Shown here in pieces: positions 1 to 7,920 of a stretch of 26,536 nt of DNA (position 1 is its first letter; each line of letters begins with the position of its first letter). Under the pieces are notes generated by a model. The model did not search any database, was not told the origin of the DNA, and saw only the letters and a program-made list of their open reading frames with translations. This DNA is from an uncultured Oscillospiraceae bacterium. Its GTDB lineage: Bacteria > Bacillota > Clostridia > Oscillospirales > Acutalibacteraceae. Where the stretch lies: contig UQUZ01000035.1 of NCBI GenBank assembly GCA_900544375.1, forward strand, positions 1-26,536, in the 5' to 3' direction. Both the position numbers and the translations under genes were made by a program.

Positions 1-1158
1 TTGCTGGCCCGCCGGCTGGGGGAGGACCGGCCCGACGAGGCCAACCGGGTAGTGGCCAACGGCTACTTCGTCTATCTGGTCTGCTGGGTGGTCTTTCTGG
101 TCCTGGGGGTGGGCCTGGCTCCTGTCTTTATGGAGCTCTTCGCCCCCGGGCAGCCCCAGGTGATCGACTACGGCATCCAATATCTCTCCATCGTCACTGG
201 GGCCTCCGTCGGCATCTGCATGCAGTTTGCCGGAGAGCGCACCCTTCAGGCAACCGGCAACACTGTGGGCCCTATGGTCATCCAGGGCATCGGCGCGGTC
301 ATCAATCTGATTCTGGACCCCCTCCTCATCTTCGGCATCGGCCCCTTCCCCCGGATGGAGGTGGCCGGCGCCGCCATTGCCACGGTGGCAGGGCAGATTG
401 TGGCTGCCGCCGCTGCCCTGGTGCTGAACCTCAAATGCAATCCGGACATCCACATCCTGCCCCGGGAGATCCGCTGGCACGGCAAGGTGGCGGCGGAGAT
501 CTACCGGGTGGGCTTCCCCTCCATCGTCATGCAGTCCATCGGCTCCGCCATGGTGTTCGGCATGAACAAGATCCTCTTCTCCTTCACCAAGACGGCCACC
601 GCCGTGTTCGGCGCATACTTCAAGCTTCAGAGCTTCGTCTTCATGCCGGTGTTCGGCCTGAACAACGGCATGGTGCCCATCGTCAGCTATAACTACGGCG
701 CCGCCAGCCTGCCCCGGGTGAAGCGGACCATCAAGCTGACCATCTGCACCGCCATGGCCATCATGGCTGTGGGATGCCTGATTTTCCAGCTCTTCCCCCA
801 GCAGCTGCTGATGTTCTTCAACGCCTCGGAGGAGATGCTCTCCATCGGCTCCGTGGCCCTGCGGATCATCTCCGTGTCCTTCGTGCTGGCGGGCTTCGAC
901 ATCATTGCCGGTTCCGTGTGTCAGGCTATCGGCAACCCGCTGTACAGTCTGATTACCTCTGTGTGCCGCCAGCTGGTGGTGCTGCTGCCGGTGGCATGGC
1001 TGTTGTCCCACACCGGCGTCCTGACGCTGGTGTGGCTGGCCTTCCCCATTGCGGAGGCGGCAGGTGCGGTTGCAGCGGCACTCTTTTTCCTGATCTTTCG
1101 CCGGAAGGACGCTATTTTTCATCAAGCCGCCGTTCCTCAACCAGAGGCGGGGGACTAG
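1..1158 (+). CDS. MATE family multidrug efflux transporter (5'-partial)
   Basis: A polytopic inner-membrane antiporter that exports drugs or metabolites in exchange for Na+ or H+ (known for the family). The 385 visible residues are dominated by hydrophobic helices, with MATE-like stretches such as the glycine/proline-rich segment around residues 80-130 (GNTVGP, DPLLIFGIGP) and a second-half counterpart near residues 300-320 (DIIAGSVCQAIGNP). MATE proteins usually have about 450 residues, so roughly 65 N-terminal residues (the first two helices) lie outside the window; the TTG at base 1 is simply the edge, not a start. Codons are strongly GC-ended (CTG, GCC, ATC), unlike the mixed usage of ligA downstream. 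The identity is fairly sure; the substrate is unknown. Confidence 0.9.
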   Translation: MLARRLGEDRPDEANRVVANGYFVYLVCWVVFLVLGVGLAPVFMELFAPGQPQVIDYGIQYLSIVTGASVGICMQFAGERTLQATGNTVGPMVIQGIGAVINLILDPLLIFGIGPFPRMEVAGAAIATVAGQIVAAAAALVLNLKCNPDIHILPREIRWHGKVAAEIYRVGFPSIVMQSIGSAMVFGMNKILFSFTKTATAVFGAYFKLQSFVFMPVFGLNNGMVPIVSYNYGAASLPRVKRTIKLTICTAMAIMAVGCLIFQLFPQQLLMFFNASEEMLSIGSVALRIISVSFVLAGFDIIAGSVCQAIGNPLYSLITSVCRQLVVLLPVAWLLSHTGVLTLVWLAFPIAEAAGAVAAALFFLIFRRKDAIFHQAAVPQPEAGD

Positions 1159-1178
1159 ATAAAATACTTTTGATCCCT

Positions 1179-1217
1179 GCTTCGCAAATTTACAGGTTTG
1201 CAGGAAAATATTTTTTA
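1179..1217 (+). terminator. possible terminator after the MATE gene
   Basis: Downstream of the MATE stop, GCAAA pairs with TTTGC around a short loop, with flanking CCTGC and GCAGG that can pair instead, followed by ATTTTTTAAAC. The stem is short and the pairing ambiguous, so this is only a candidate. Confidence 0.3.
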
Positions 1218-1268
1218 AACGGAGCCGGTGCACATTCCTGCCTTTTCGCACACATAATAGAAAAAAGT

Positions 1269-1296
1269 TTGAACGCTTTTCCTTTTGAACTAGATA
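1269..1296 (+). promoter_or_regulatory. candidate promoter of the DUF1905-ligA operon
   Basis: TTGAAC (1269-1274) and TAGATA (1291-1296) are 16 bp apart, about 40 bp before the DUF1905 start codon. This is a moderate match to a sigma-A promoter and is the only one I see in the AT-rich 1159-1333 gap. Confidence 0.35.
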
Positions 1297-1333
1297 AGAA
1301 TAGAAAAGGAATTGGCCAAAAGGATGGATAGGC

Positions 1334-1603
1334 ATGAACGAAAAGGAATATGCATTTGATGCAGTCATTCAAAAAGTGACGGATATTGACGGCGCGTATG
1401 TGCAAATTCCCTTTGATGTAAAAGCGGAATTCGGTAAAGGCCGTGTGAAGGTGCATGCCACCTTCGACGGCGTGGCATACGACGGCAGCCTAGTTCGCAT
1501 GGACACGCCGGGCCATATCCTCGGTATGCGCAAGGAGATTCGGGCGAAGCTCGGTAAGGCGCCGGGCGACACCGTGCATGTTACGTTACGGGAGCGCTCA
1601 TGA
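1334..1603 (+). CDS. DUF1905 domain protein
   Basis: An 89-residue protein that matches the small beta-barrel DUF1905 family in length and pattern: an N-terminal strand with FDAVIQKV, a central AYVQIPFDVKAEFGKGRVKVHATFDG-type segment (residues about 20-46) and a C-terminal GDTVHVTL. The biochemical role of the family is not established. The start is ATG 1334 behind AAGGATGG (about 1320-1327). It ends 22 bp before the ligA start, so the two are probably cotranscribed; this is chromosomal housekeeping context rather than a functional clue. The family assignment comes from recognising the pattern. Confidence 0.8.
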   Translation: MNEKEYAFDAVIQKVTDIDGAYVQIPFDVKAEFGKGRVKVHATFDGVAYDGSLVRMDTPGHILGMRKEIRAKLGKAPGDTVHVTLRERS

Positions 1604-1625
1604 CAATTGGCAGGAAGGTGTTTAT

Positions 1626-3617
1626 ATGGCCGGATTTGAAACGGTGCAGAAGCGGGTGCAAGAGCTGCGCAGTCTGCTCAATTATCATAGCAAACGCTAT
1701 TATGAAGAGGATGCCCCCGAGATTGAGGATTATGAATACGATCAGATGCTGCGTGAGCTGGAGGAGCTGGAGCAGGAGCACCCGGAGCTCATCACGCCGG
1801 ATTCGCCGACCCGGCGCGTTGGCGGTCGGGCAGATAGCCAGTTTACGCCTGTGACGCACACCGTGGTGATGGAGAGCTTGCAGGATAGCTTCAGTGAGGA
1901 CGAGGTGCGAGATTTTGATCGCCGTGTGCGGGAATTGGTGGAGCATCCTCAATATGTGGTGGAGCCAAAAATTGATGGGTTATCTGTTTCGTTGGAATAT
2001 GAAAACGGCCTGTTTGTGCGCGGCTCCACGCGGGGCGATGGACAGGTTGGCGAGGATATCACGGTCAACCTGCGCACGATCCGCGCGATTCCGTTGCGCC
2101 TCAAAGAGATACTGCCATATTTAGAGGTGCGCGGCGAGGTGTATATGCCGCGGGAATCCTTTTTGAAGCTGACGGAGCAACAGGAACTCAATGAAGAGAA
2201 GCCCTTTAAAAATCCCCGCAATGCGGCGGCGGGCTCCCTGAGGCAGAAGGATCCGCGTGTGACAGGCTCCCGCGGCCTCTCTATTTTTGTGTTCAACATT
2301 CAACAGATTGAGGGAAAAACGCTCTCCGGTCACCGGGAATCGCTCGATTATTTAAAGGCGCTCGGTTTCGAGACAGTCCCGTTCTATAGCCGATATGACG
2401 ATATTGAGGTCGTGCTCGGTGAAATCCGGCGTATTGGTGAAATTCGTGGCACACTGCCGTTTGATATCGACGGCGCTGTCGTCAAGGTGGATCGTTTTGC
2501 CGAGCGCATCTCTCTTGGCAGTACCTCTAAATTCCCCAAATGGGCGTTGGCCTATAAATACCCTCCCGAGGAGAAACAGACAAAGCTGATCGATATTGAA
2601 ATTAACGTTGGCCGCACCGGGGTGCTCACGCCCACAGCAGTGCTTGAGCCGGTGCTGCTGGCTGGGTCAACGGTCAGCCGCGCAACACTCCACAATGAGG
2701 ATATGATCCGCGAAAAGGATATCCGATTGGGCGATACGGTGATCGTGCGCAAGGCGGGCGATATCATTCCAGAGGTGCTCTCTGTGGTGTCTCACCGGCC
2801 GGATGCCGCGCCTTATGAAATGCCGAAGGTATGCCCCTCCTGCGGCGCGCCTGTGCACCGGGAGGAGGGGGAATCCGCCCTGCGCTGCAACAATGCGGAA
2901 TGCCCCGCGCAGTTGATGCGGATTCTAATCCATTTCTGTTCTCGTGATGCAATGGATATCGAGGGCCTTGGCCCTGCGGTGCTTGAGCTGCTTGTGGAGC
3001 AGGGCCTTGTCCGCACGCCTGCTGATCTTTACCGGCTGCGCGCTCAGGAGCTGGAGCCATTGGAGCGTATGGGCAAAAAATCAGCCGAAAACCTGATTGT
3101 GGCGATCGAGCGCTCCAAACAAAACGATCTTTCCCGCCTGATTTTTGCCTTAGGCATCCGCCACATCGGCCAGAAGGCGGCAAAGCTTTTGGCTTTGCGG
3201 TTTGGTGATATGGAAACGCTTTCAACGGCCTCGGCGGAAGAGATGGAGGCAATCGATGGATTTGGCGCAATTATGGCCGAAAGTGCGGAGAGCTTCTTTG
3301 CCCTGCCGCAAACAAAGGCTCTGCTCGCAGAGCTGCGCGGCTATGGAGTTCATATGGAATCGCTCGAAAAGCCGCAGAGCGATACGCTGGCCGGAAAAAC
3401 CTTCGTTTTGACCGGCACATTGCCCAGCCTGACCCGTGCGCAAGCCTCTGAGATGATTGAAAAAAGCGGGGGAAAGGTATCTTCCTCCGTATCGAAGAAA
3501 ACCTCTTTTGTCCTTGCGGGCGAGGAGGCGGGTAGCAAGCTGAAAAAGGCAAATGATCTGGGCATTCCGGTGATTGATGAGAATCAATTTATGGATATGG
3601 TGGGAGAAAAAGTTTAA
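1626..3617 (+). CDS. ligA: NAD-dependent DNA ligase LigA
   Basis: Seals nicks in duplex DNA using NAD+ in replication and repair. With the start at ATG 1626 the protein has 663 residues, the normal size. The nucleotidyltransferase core carries the adenylation motif KIDG with Lys115 as the AMP-accepting residue. A zinc finger follows with Cys403, Cys406, Cys421 and Cys426, then helix-hairpin-helix repeats (about 450-570) and a C-terminal BRCT domain (from about 585, with GKTFVLTGTL). An in-frame start at 1578 would add 16 residues but overlaps the DUF1905 gene and lacks a good ribosome binding site; AGGAAGG at 1611-1617 sits correctly before ATG 1626. The gene appears intact. Confidence 0.98.
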   Translation: MAGFETVQKRVQELRSLLNYHSKRYYEEDAPEIEDYEYDQMLRELEELEQEHPELITPDSPTRRVGGRADSQFTPVTHTVVMESLQDSFSEDEVRDFDRRVRELVEHPQYVVEPKIDGLSVSLEYENGLFVRGSTRGDGQVGEDITVNLRTIRAIPLRLKEILPYLEVRGEVYMPRESFLKLTEQQELNEEKPFKNPRNAAAGSLRQKDPRVTGSRGLSIFVFNIQQIEGKTLSGHRESLDYLKALGFETVPFYSRYDDIEVVLGEIRRIGEIRGTLPFDIDGAVVKVDRFAERISLGSTSKFPKWALAYKYPPEEKQTKLIDIEINVGRTGVLTPTAVLEPVLLAGSTVSRATLHNEDMIREKDIRLGDTVIVRKAGDIIPEVLSVVSHRPDAAPYEMPKVCPSCGAPVHREEGESALRCNNAECPAQLMRILIHFCSRDAMDIEGLGPAVLELLVEQGLVRTPADLYRLRAQELEPLERMGKKSAENLIVAIERSKQNDLSRLIFALGIRHIGQKAAKLLALRFGDMETLSTASAEEMEAIDGFGAIMAESAESFFALPQTKALLAELRGYGVHMESLEKPQSDTLAGKTFVLTGTLPSLTRAQASEMIEKSGGKVSSSVSKKTSFVLAGEEAGSKLKKANDLGIPVIDENQFMDMVGEKV

Positions 3618-3635
3618 AAAACAGAGAAACGGCAG

Positions 3636-3664
3636 TTGTTTTTCCTCCTATCTACTGTTATAAT
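3636..3664 (+). promoter_or_regulatory. sigma-A-type promoter of the coiled-coil gene
   Basis: TTGTTT (3636-3641) and a perfect TATAAT (3659-3664) are separated by 17 bp, directly after the ligA stop and 34 bp before the start codon of the next gene. The -35 keeps the TTG core only. The downstream gene therefore probably has its own transcription start. Confidence 0.6.
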
Positions 3665-3698
3665 AAAAAGAGAAGAATGGTAACGGGAGGCACACGCC

Positions 3699-4577
3699 AT
3701 GGGAGAGGAAGCCCAATTCCGCAATGCCGCATGGGGCGGTTTTAATAAAGAGGATGTTCTGCGCTATATTGAAATGATGAAGCAGTCAGCGCTGGAGACG
3801 AATATGAAGCTTGATCAGGCGACCCGGCAGCTTCAGGATGCACAGCGGCGCGTTCAGGTGCTGGAGGCGCAGCTCAAGCAAAAAACGGAGGAGGCCTCCC
3901 GCCTGGCGGCGGACGGCCAGGCTCATCAGGCGCGGTTGCAGCAGGCACAAGAGCAAGTGCGGCGCTTGGATGCCCGCCTTTCCAGCTATGATGCGGATAA
4001 ATCTAAGCTGCAAGCAGTGGAAACGCAGATCGGTTCACTTATGGTCAGCGCGCATATGTATTCCAATCGGATCATCTCCCAAGCGAAACAGGAGGCAGAG
4101 CGCATCACGCAGCAGGCCTCCCTGGCGATCGACCAAGCCACGAACCATATCAATATTCTCTCAGTGGATGCCGAATCCGCACAGGGAAGGTATCAAAGCC
4201 TGTTCAACGAGGTGTCGGCCAAGATTCAGGCGCTTTCCTCTTCCCTACAGGAGGCGGGCGAGCAGCTGCAAGCGAACATTCGCCGCAATGTAGCGGAAGC
4301 GGAGCAGGCATTGCGAGCAGAAGCGCCGCCACCGGAAGACGCGCATGCCAGTGATCTGCCGGTGAGCGACCCTGTGCGGCCGGAAGGGGCCGTGGAGCCA
4401 GAGCTGGAAGAAATGCAGCAGCAGGCGGAAGCCGTGCCGCAGGAAAGTGCGCCGGAGCCTCACAGGGAGGACAAGCCTGTTCCCCCACAGCAGAGTCCGC
4501 GTGAGCCGGATAGCGGGATAGATTACAGCCGGTTTATCGATGTGATTTCCAATGAAAGTATGTTTTCGGAAGAATAA
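3699..4577 (+). CDS. DivIVA-like coiled-coil protein
   Basis: A 292-residue cytoplasmic protein with no signal peptide or membrane helix. Residues about 12-28 (GGFNKEDVLRYIEMM) resemble the N-terminal membrane-binding motif of DivIVA-type proteins. Residues about 30-105 form a glutamine/arginine-rich heptad coiled coil, and a second helical block at about 115-205 (QAKQEAERITQQA) resembles the second DivIVA helix. The remainder is a proline/glutamate-rich low-complexity tail ending in a short conserved-looking segment (DYSRFIDVISNESMF). In family terms this suggests a role at curved membrane or the division site, but the length and tail differ from classical DivIVA, so the function is inferred. 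ATG 3699 follows GGGAGG. Confidence 0.65.
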   Translation: MGEEAQFRNAAWGGFNKEDVLRYIEMMKQSALETNMKLDQATRQLQDAQRRVQVLEAQLKQKTEEASRLAADGQAHQARLQQAQEQVRRLDARLSSYDADKSKLQAVETQIGSLMVSAHMYSNRIISQAKQEAERITQQASLAIDQATNHINILSVDAESAQGRYQSLFNEVSAKIQALSSSLQEAGEQLQANIRRNVAEAEQALRAEAPPPEDAHASDLPVSDPVRPEGAVEPELEEMQQQAEAVPQESAPEPHREDKPVPPQQSPREPDSGIDYSRFIDVISNESMFSEE

Positions 4578-4606
4578 GAAAGATTGATACATAGAGGTGT
4601 CACAGC

Positions 4607-5140
4607 ATGGCAGTCTATCATCTGGATTGTGCACAGCTGAAAGAGGCGGCGCCCAGCCTGCGCGCGGGCGATCGTGTTTTGCTTTCCGGCACGGCTTATA
4701 CCGCAAGGGACGCGGCGCATAAACGGATTGCGCAGGCGCTTGAGGCGGGAGAACCATTGCCCTTTGCGCTTGAGGGGGCGGTGGTCTATTATGCTGGCCC
4801 CACACCCGCCCCGGCTCATTTGCCGATCGGGAGTTGTGGGCCGACGACCTCCGGCCGGATGGATGTTTATACTCCTGATTTATTGGATCATGGGATTGCC
4901 GCCATGATCGGCAAAGGGGAGCGCAGCCAGGCCGTGTGCGAAGCGATTTGCAAAAACAGGGCCGTATATCTCTGCGCGGTTGGCGGCGCTGGCGCGCTGG
5001 CGGCAAAGTGCATTGATTCCTGCGATGTGATCGCCTATGAGGATTTGGGCTGTGAATCGGTCAAAAAGCTGCATTTCAAAGAGTTTCCGCTGACGGTAGC
5101 GATTGACTGCACAGGTGGAAACCTGTTTGAGCGCTCATGA
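4607..5140 (+). CDS. class I fumarase / tartrate dehydratase beta-type subunit
   Basis: Matches the C-terminal (beta) domain of iron-sulfur class I hydratases, which act on fumarate/malate or tartrate together with a catalytic [4Fe-4S] alpha subunit. Diagnostic segments are GTAYTARDAAHKRI (residues about 28-41), YYAGPTPAP and GPTTSGRMD in the middle, and GGAGALAAKCI followed by EDLGCESVKKL near the C terminus. At 177 residues it has the expected beta-subunit length. The alpha-subunit gene normally sits immediately upstream, but here the neighbour is the coiled-coil gene and no alpha subunit is present in the window. The substrate (fumarate or tartrate) cannot be decided. The ribosome binding site is AGAGGTG before ATG 4607. 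Confidence 0.88.
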   Translation: MAVYHLDCAQLKEAAPSLRAGDRVLLSGTAYTARDAAHKRIAQALEAGEPLPFALEGAVVYYAGPTPAPAHLPIGSCGPTTSGRMDVYTPDLLDHGIAAMIGKGERSQAVCEAICKNRAVYLCAVGGAGALAAKCIDSCDVIAYEDLGCESVKKLHFKEFPLTVAIDCTGGNLFERS

Positions 5141-5189
5141 TATCTCACAAAGGGCGCGTTGCATTATGCATGATATGTGCAGAATAGGG

Positions 5190-5230
5190 GGACTGTTGCA
5201 AAATATTTCACTTTGCAACAGTCCTTTTCT
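5190..5230 (+). terminator. intrinsic terminator after the fumarase beta gene
   Basis: A perfect 13-bp stem, GGACTGTTGCAAA (5190-5202) with TTTGCAACAGTCC (5212-5224), closes a 9-nt loop and is followed by TTTTCT. It separates the fumarase-type gene from the sirtuin gene, whose ribosome binding site starts only 2 bp further on. Confidence 0.85.
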
Positions 5231-5247
5231 ATGGGGAGGGCATTGTG

Positions 5248-5964
5248 ATGGATCAGAAAATGAGGCTTTTCAAGGACTGGGTGCGGGAGAGCGGCAGCAT
5301 TGTCTTTTTTGGCGGCGCGGGCGTATCCACTGAGAGCGGCATTCCGGATTTTCGTAGCACGAATGGGCTCTACCGCCAGCAATATGATTACCCACCGGAG
5401 GAGATTTTGAGCCATACCTTCTTTATGAAACGGCCGGAGGAATTTTTTCAGTTTTACCGCGCTAAAATGCTTTGCCTGACCGCGAAACCCAACGCGGCGC
5501 ACCGCAAGCTTGCCCAGTGGGAGCGGGAGGGGAAGCTGAAGGCCGTTGTCACCCAGAATATCGACGGGCTGCACCAGGCGGCGGGCAGCAAGCAGGTTTA
5601 TGAGCTGCATGGAAGCGTTTTGCGCAACACCTGCATGCGCTGTGGTAAGTTTTATGAGGTGAAGGCAATTCAGGAAAGCGACGGCATTCCACGCTGCGTG
5701 TGCGGCGGGATCATTAAGCCGGACGTTGTGCTCTATGAAGAGGGGCTGGATCAGCGGACGATGGAAGGAGCTGCCCGTGCCATTGCCAATGCTGATCTTT
5801 TCATCGTGGGCGGAACTTCGCTCGCGGTTTATCCCGCTGCGGGACTGGTGCGTTACTATGCCGGAAACCGGTTAGTGCTCATTAACCGGGATCAAACGCC
5901 GCTTGATGGGAGCGCCGATCTGGTGCTGCATGGGAGGATCGGTGAAATTTTAGGGCAGGTTTAA
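5248..5964 (+). CDS. cobB: NAD-dependent protein deacylase, sirtuin family
   Basis: Removes acyl groups from protein lysines using NAD+, producing nicotinamide and O-acyl-ADP-ribose. The 238-residue protein carries the NAD-binding GAGVSTESGIPDFR at residues 23-36, TQNIDGLH at 102-109, catalytic His121, a structural zinc site of Cys129, Cys132, Cys150 and Cys152 (the last pair as CxC), and GGTSLAVYPA near the C terminus. All active-site residues are present. A GTG lies one codon upstream at 5245, but ATG 5248 has the better spacing (8 bp) to GGGGAGGG at 5232-5239. The specific acyl preference cannot be read; Arg/Tyr residues typical of desuccinylases were not checked against an alignment. Confidence 0.95.
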   Translation: MDQKMRLFKDWVRESGSIVFFGGAGVSTESGIPDFRSTNGLYRQQYDYPPEEILSHTFFMKRPEEFFQFYRAKMLCLTAKPNAAHRKLAQWEREGKLKAVVTQNIDGLHQAAGSKQVYELHGSVLRNTCMRCGKFYEVKAIQESDGIPRCVCGGIIKPDVVLYEEGLDQRTMEGAARAIANADLFIVGGTSLAVYPAAGLVRYYAGNRLVLINRDQTPLDGSADLVLHGRIGEILGQV

Positions 5965-5998
5965 CCGGCTGGCTCGTGGAAAGGATTGGACTGAAATC

Positions 5999-6469
5999 AT
6001 GAAAAAGACGAATGCAATCCGCTTGTTGGAGCAGGCGGGCATTGACTATGAGGCGCGCATGTATCCGGTGGATGAGAGCGACCTCTCCGGCACGCACGCT
6101 GCCGAGGTGTTGGGGCTACCGGCGGGTCAAGTGTTTAAAACCCTGGTGCTGCGCGGAGCTAAAACCGGCTATTTCGTTTGCTGCATCCCGGTGGATCAGG
6201 AAGTCGACTTGAAAAAGGCAGCGAAGGCGGTTGGGGATAAAAAGGCGGAGATGCTCCCCATGAAGGATTTGCTGCCTGTGACGGGCTATCTGCGCGGCGG
6301 CTGCTCGCCGGTGGGCATGAAGAAAAAGTTCCCGACCTTTTTCGACGCTTCCGCACAAAAATGGGAACGAATTTCTGTCAGCGCGGGCACACGCGGGGAA
6401 ATGGTGCTCGTGGGGCCAGAGCGGTTGCGAGCGCTGACCGGCGCCATGTACGCGGAGCTTGTGCTTTGA
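5999..6469 (+). CDS. ybaK: Cys-tRNA(Pro) deacylase, YbaK/EbsC family
   Basis: A trans-editing enzyme that hydrolyses cysteine mistakenly attached to tRNA(Pro) by prolyl-tRNA synthetase. The 156 residues match the compact YbaK fold, with Lys47 in QVFKTLVL as the key conserved lysine and the loop GGCSPVGMKKKFPTF at about residues 100-114. The length is normal. ATG 5999 is preceded by GGAAAGGA at a rather long distance. The gene lies 34 bp after the sirtuin gene, so readthrough is likely. It ends converging with the unknown membrane protein, whose stop codon starts at 6501. Confidence 0.93.
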   Translation: MKKTNAIRLLEQAGIDYEARMYPVDESDLSGTHAAEVLGLPAGQVFKTLVLRGAKTGYFVCCIPVDQEVDLKKAAKAVGDKKAEMLPMKDLLPVTGYLRGGCSPVGMKKKFPTFFDASAQKWERISVSAGTRGEMVLVGPERLRALTGAMYAELVL

Positions 6470-6500
6470 ATCGGCTGTTTTGCGCGGCGGATGTGGCCAA

Positions 6501-7190
6501 TCAGAGCGGCTTCCCGCCATCCTTTTCCCGAAGCGGGACGCTGCTGCAAAATTGATTCAGAACAATATCTGTATAGTCGCCGTTGCGCAGCGGGCCGCGT
6601 TGCCGAAGCGCGAGGAGCACACGCCCTTGCTGCAGCAGGAGGCGGCTTTCTCCGTCCCCGGTCAAACCAGGGCCAAGGACATAAGCTGCTTCCGCGTTGC
6701 TTTCGCGCAGGAGCTTCGTTTGGGTAATGCAATAGCGGCCGGTTTCCGTTTGGCGGATGGCGGCGCTGCCCAGATCGTTTTGCCGTTGAAACTCGAAGGA
6801 TGCATTCGCCTCCTCTTCACTGGCAAAAACCGAAATCTGCACCTCCAGCTTCGTGGGGGAAAGGGCGTTCTCCTCGCGGCCAAAGCGGTAGCGTTGCGTA
6901 AAGAAAAAAGGCAACACCTCCGCCTCAGCTTCCTGTTCGGCCAGTTTTTTCGGGAGCTCTTGCTGCTCCTGCTCGGTTAAAGAAAACGCTTTTATTGCCG
7001 CCTGATCCATTGTGTTGGGCAGGGAGAGCGGGGCAAAGCAGAGGAGAAGCGACAACAGGGGAATCAACGCAGCGGGCACGGCCAGGGCTACGGATTTTTT
7101 TGTTTGCCCGTTTTTTCGCCATTTATGCGCTTTCCAAAAACAAAGGATCGCTGCCACGGCAAGCATTCCATTCCATAAAATCATCAACAT
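6501..7190 (-). CDS. two-helix membrane-anchored protein of unknown function
   Basis: I do not recognise a family. Starting at ATG 7190 the protein has 229 residues; AGAGGAAA sits just upstream at a good distance, while the longer in-frame start has none. Two hydrophobic helices, at about residues 4-20 (WNGMLAVAAILCFW) and 32-52 (ALAVPAALIPLLSLLLCF), are separated by a short basic loop (KWRKNGQTKK). A soluble domain of about 175 residues follows, with glutamate-rich helical sequence and then a mixed alpha/beta region (EVQISVFASEEEANASFEF). Because the inter-helix loop is positive, the large domain most probably faces outside the cell. It reads as a real gene by start site and structure. It lies downstream of a terminator, so it is probably transcribed separately from the GtrA gene. 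Confidence 0.7.
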   Translation of the reverse strand: MLMILWNGMLAVAAILCFWKAHKWRKNGQTKKSVALAVPAALIPLLSLLLCFAPLSLPNTMDQAAIKAFSLTEQEQQELPKKLAEQEAEAEVLPFFFTQRYRFGREENALSPTKLEVQISVFASEEEANASFEFQRQNDLGSAAIRQTETGRYCITQTKLLRESNAEAAYVLGPGLTGDGESRLLLQQGRVLLALRQRGPLRNGDYTDIVLNQFCSSVPLREKDGGKPL

Positions 7191-7253
7191 ATGGTTTCCT
7201 CTTTTCTGGCTTTTTTGATTTCTGGCGGTCGGCCAGAGGAACGGGGCCGGCAA

Positions 7254-7304
7254 GAAAGAAAAGCCCCCTCTCTGTTCGCATCTTCATTTTAACAGAGAGG
7301 AGGC
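7254..7304 (-). terminator. intrinsic terminator of the metallophosphoesterase-gtrA operon
   Basis: Read on the minus strand, GCCTCCTCTCTGTT pairs with AACAGAGAGGGGGC around a 14-nt loop and is followed by TTTTCTTTC. It lies about 45 bp beyond the stop of the GtrA-family gene and 70 bp before the next minus-strand gene. Confidence 0.8.
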
Positions 7305-7348
7305 GTCAGGCTTCGCCTGCGTCATATTTGGATGTTTTTATGTCATTT

Positions 7349-7855
7349 TCAGTTCGCTTTCTTTTTGCGGTGGATCAGGAAGCGATTGCAGGGGTAGGTC
7401 CATACAGTTGCAAGGAGAGCGGCGAACGGCTTTCCGATGATGTCACCGAAGGTGGCCATGCCGCGCTGTGTGAAAAATGTGATGACCGCGTTGCCGATCA
7501 AGGTGGTTGCGCAGATCGTAAACAAAACCATCAGGATGTAGAGAATGATGCTCAGCGTCGGGTTTGCATCCGCCTGGAAGGTCACTTTGCGGTTGAGCAC
7601 AAAGGCGATGGCATAGCCGATAGAGGTGGAAACGATAAAAGCCCACATGTAACCCTTGCCCTCAAAGGGAAAAATCCAAAATTGAAACGGGCCGTCGTTG
7701 AGCGGCTGAAACACCCAGGCCTGCAAAATATAGTGGATGACCAGCTCAACGATCGTAGACAGGCCGCCTGCAAAGGAAAACTTGATGAATTTCCACAGCT
7801 CTGCATGCTTTGAAGTAAAGCTGTGGCCGTTTGCGTTTGTTTTGGAATCGCTCAT
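7349..7855 (-). CDS. GtrA family membrane protein
   Basis: A small polytopic membrane protein of 168 residues with four predicted hydrophobic helices (for example WKFIKFSFAGGLSTIVELVI, WAFIVSTSIGYAIAFVLN and LYILMVLFTICATTLIGNAV). GtrA-type proteins are thought to move polyprenyl-linked sugars across the membrane for surface glycosylation. Typical family features are FAGG in helix 1 and LNRKVTF after helix 2. The start is ATG 7855, preceded by AGAAAGGAAC at 7861-7870; an upstream in-frame ATG would read back into the metallophosphoesterase end. It is 65 bp after the metallophosphoesterase gene and probably in the same operon. No glycosyltransferase partner is visible nearby. Confidence 0.88.
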   Translation of the reverse strand: MSDSKTNANGHSFTSKHAELWKFIKFSFAGGLSTIVELVIHYILQAWVFQPLNDGPFQFWIFPFEGKGYMWAFIVSTSIGYAIAFVLNRKVTFQADANPTLSIILYILMVLFTICATTLIGNAVITFFTQRGMATFGDIIGKPFAALLATVWTYPCNRFLIHRKKKAN

Positions 7856-7920
7856 ATATAGTTCCTTTCTGCTGCAAGATAGCATTGATTTTTCATTCCG
7901 GTACTCCACGGAGGAACGAT

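Noticed and set aside
774..1331. A 185-codon frame overlapping the MATE 3' end
   Set aside because: It is an alternative frame of GC-rich coding DNA with low-complexity Arg/Gly/Ala content.
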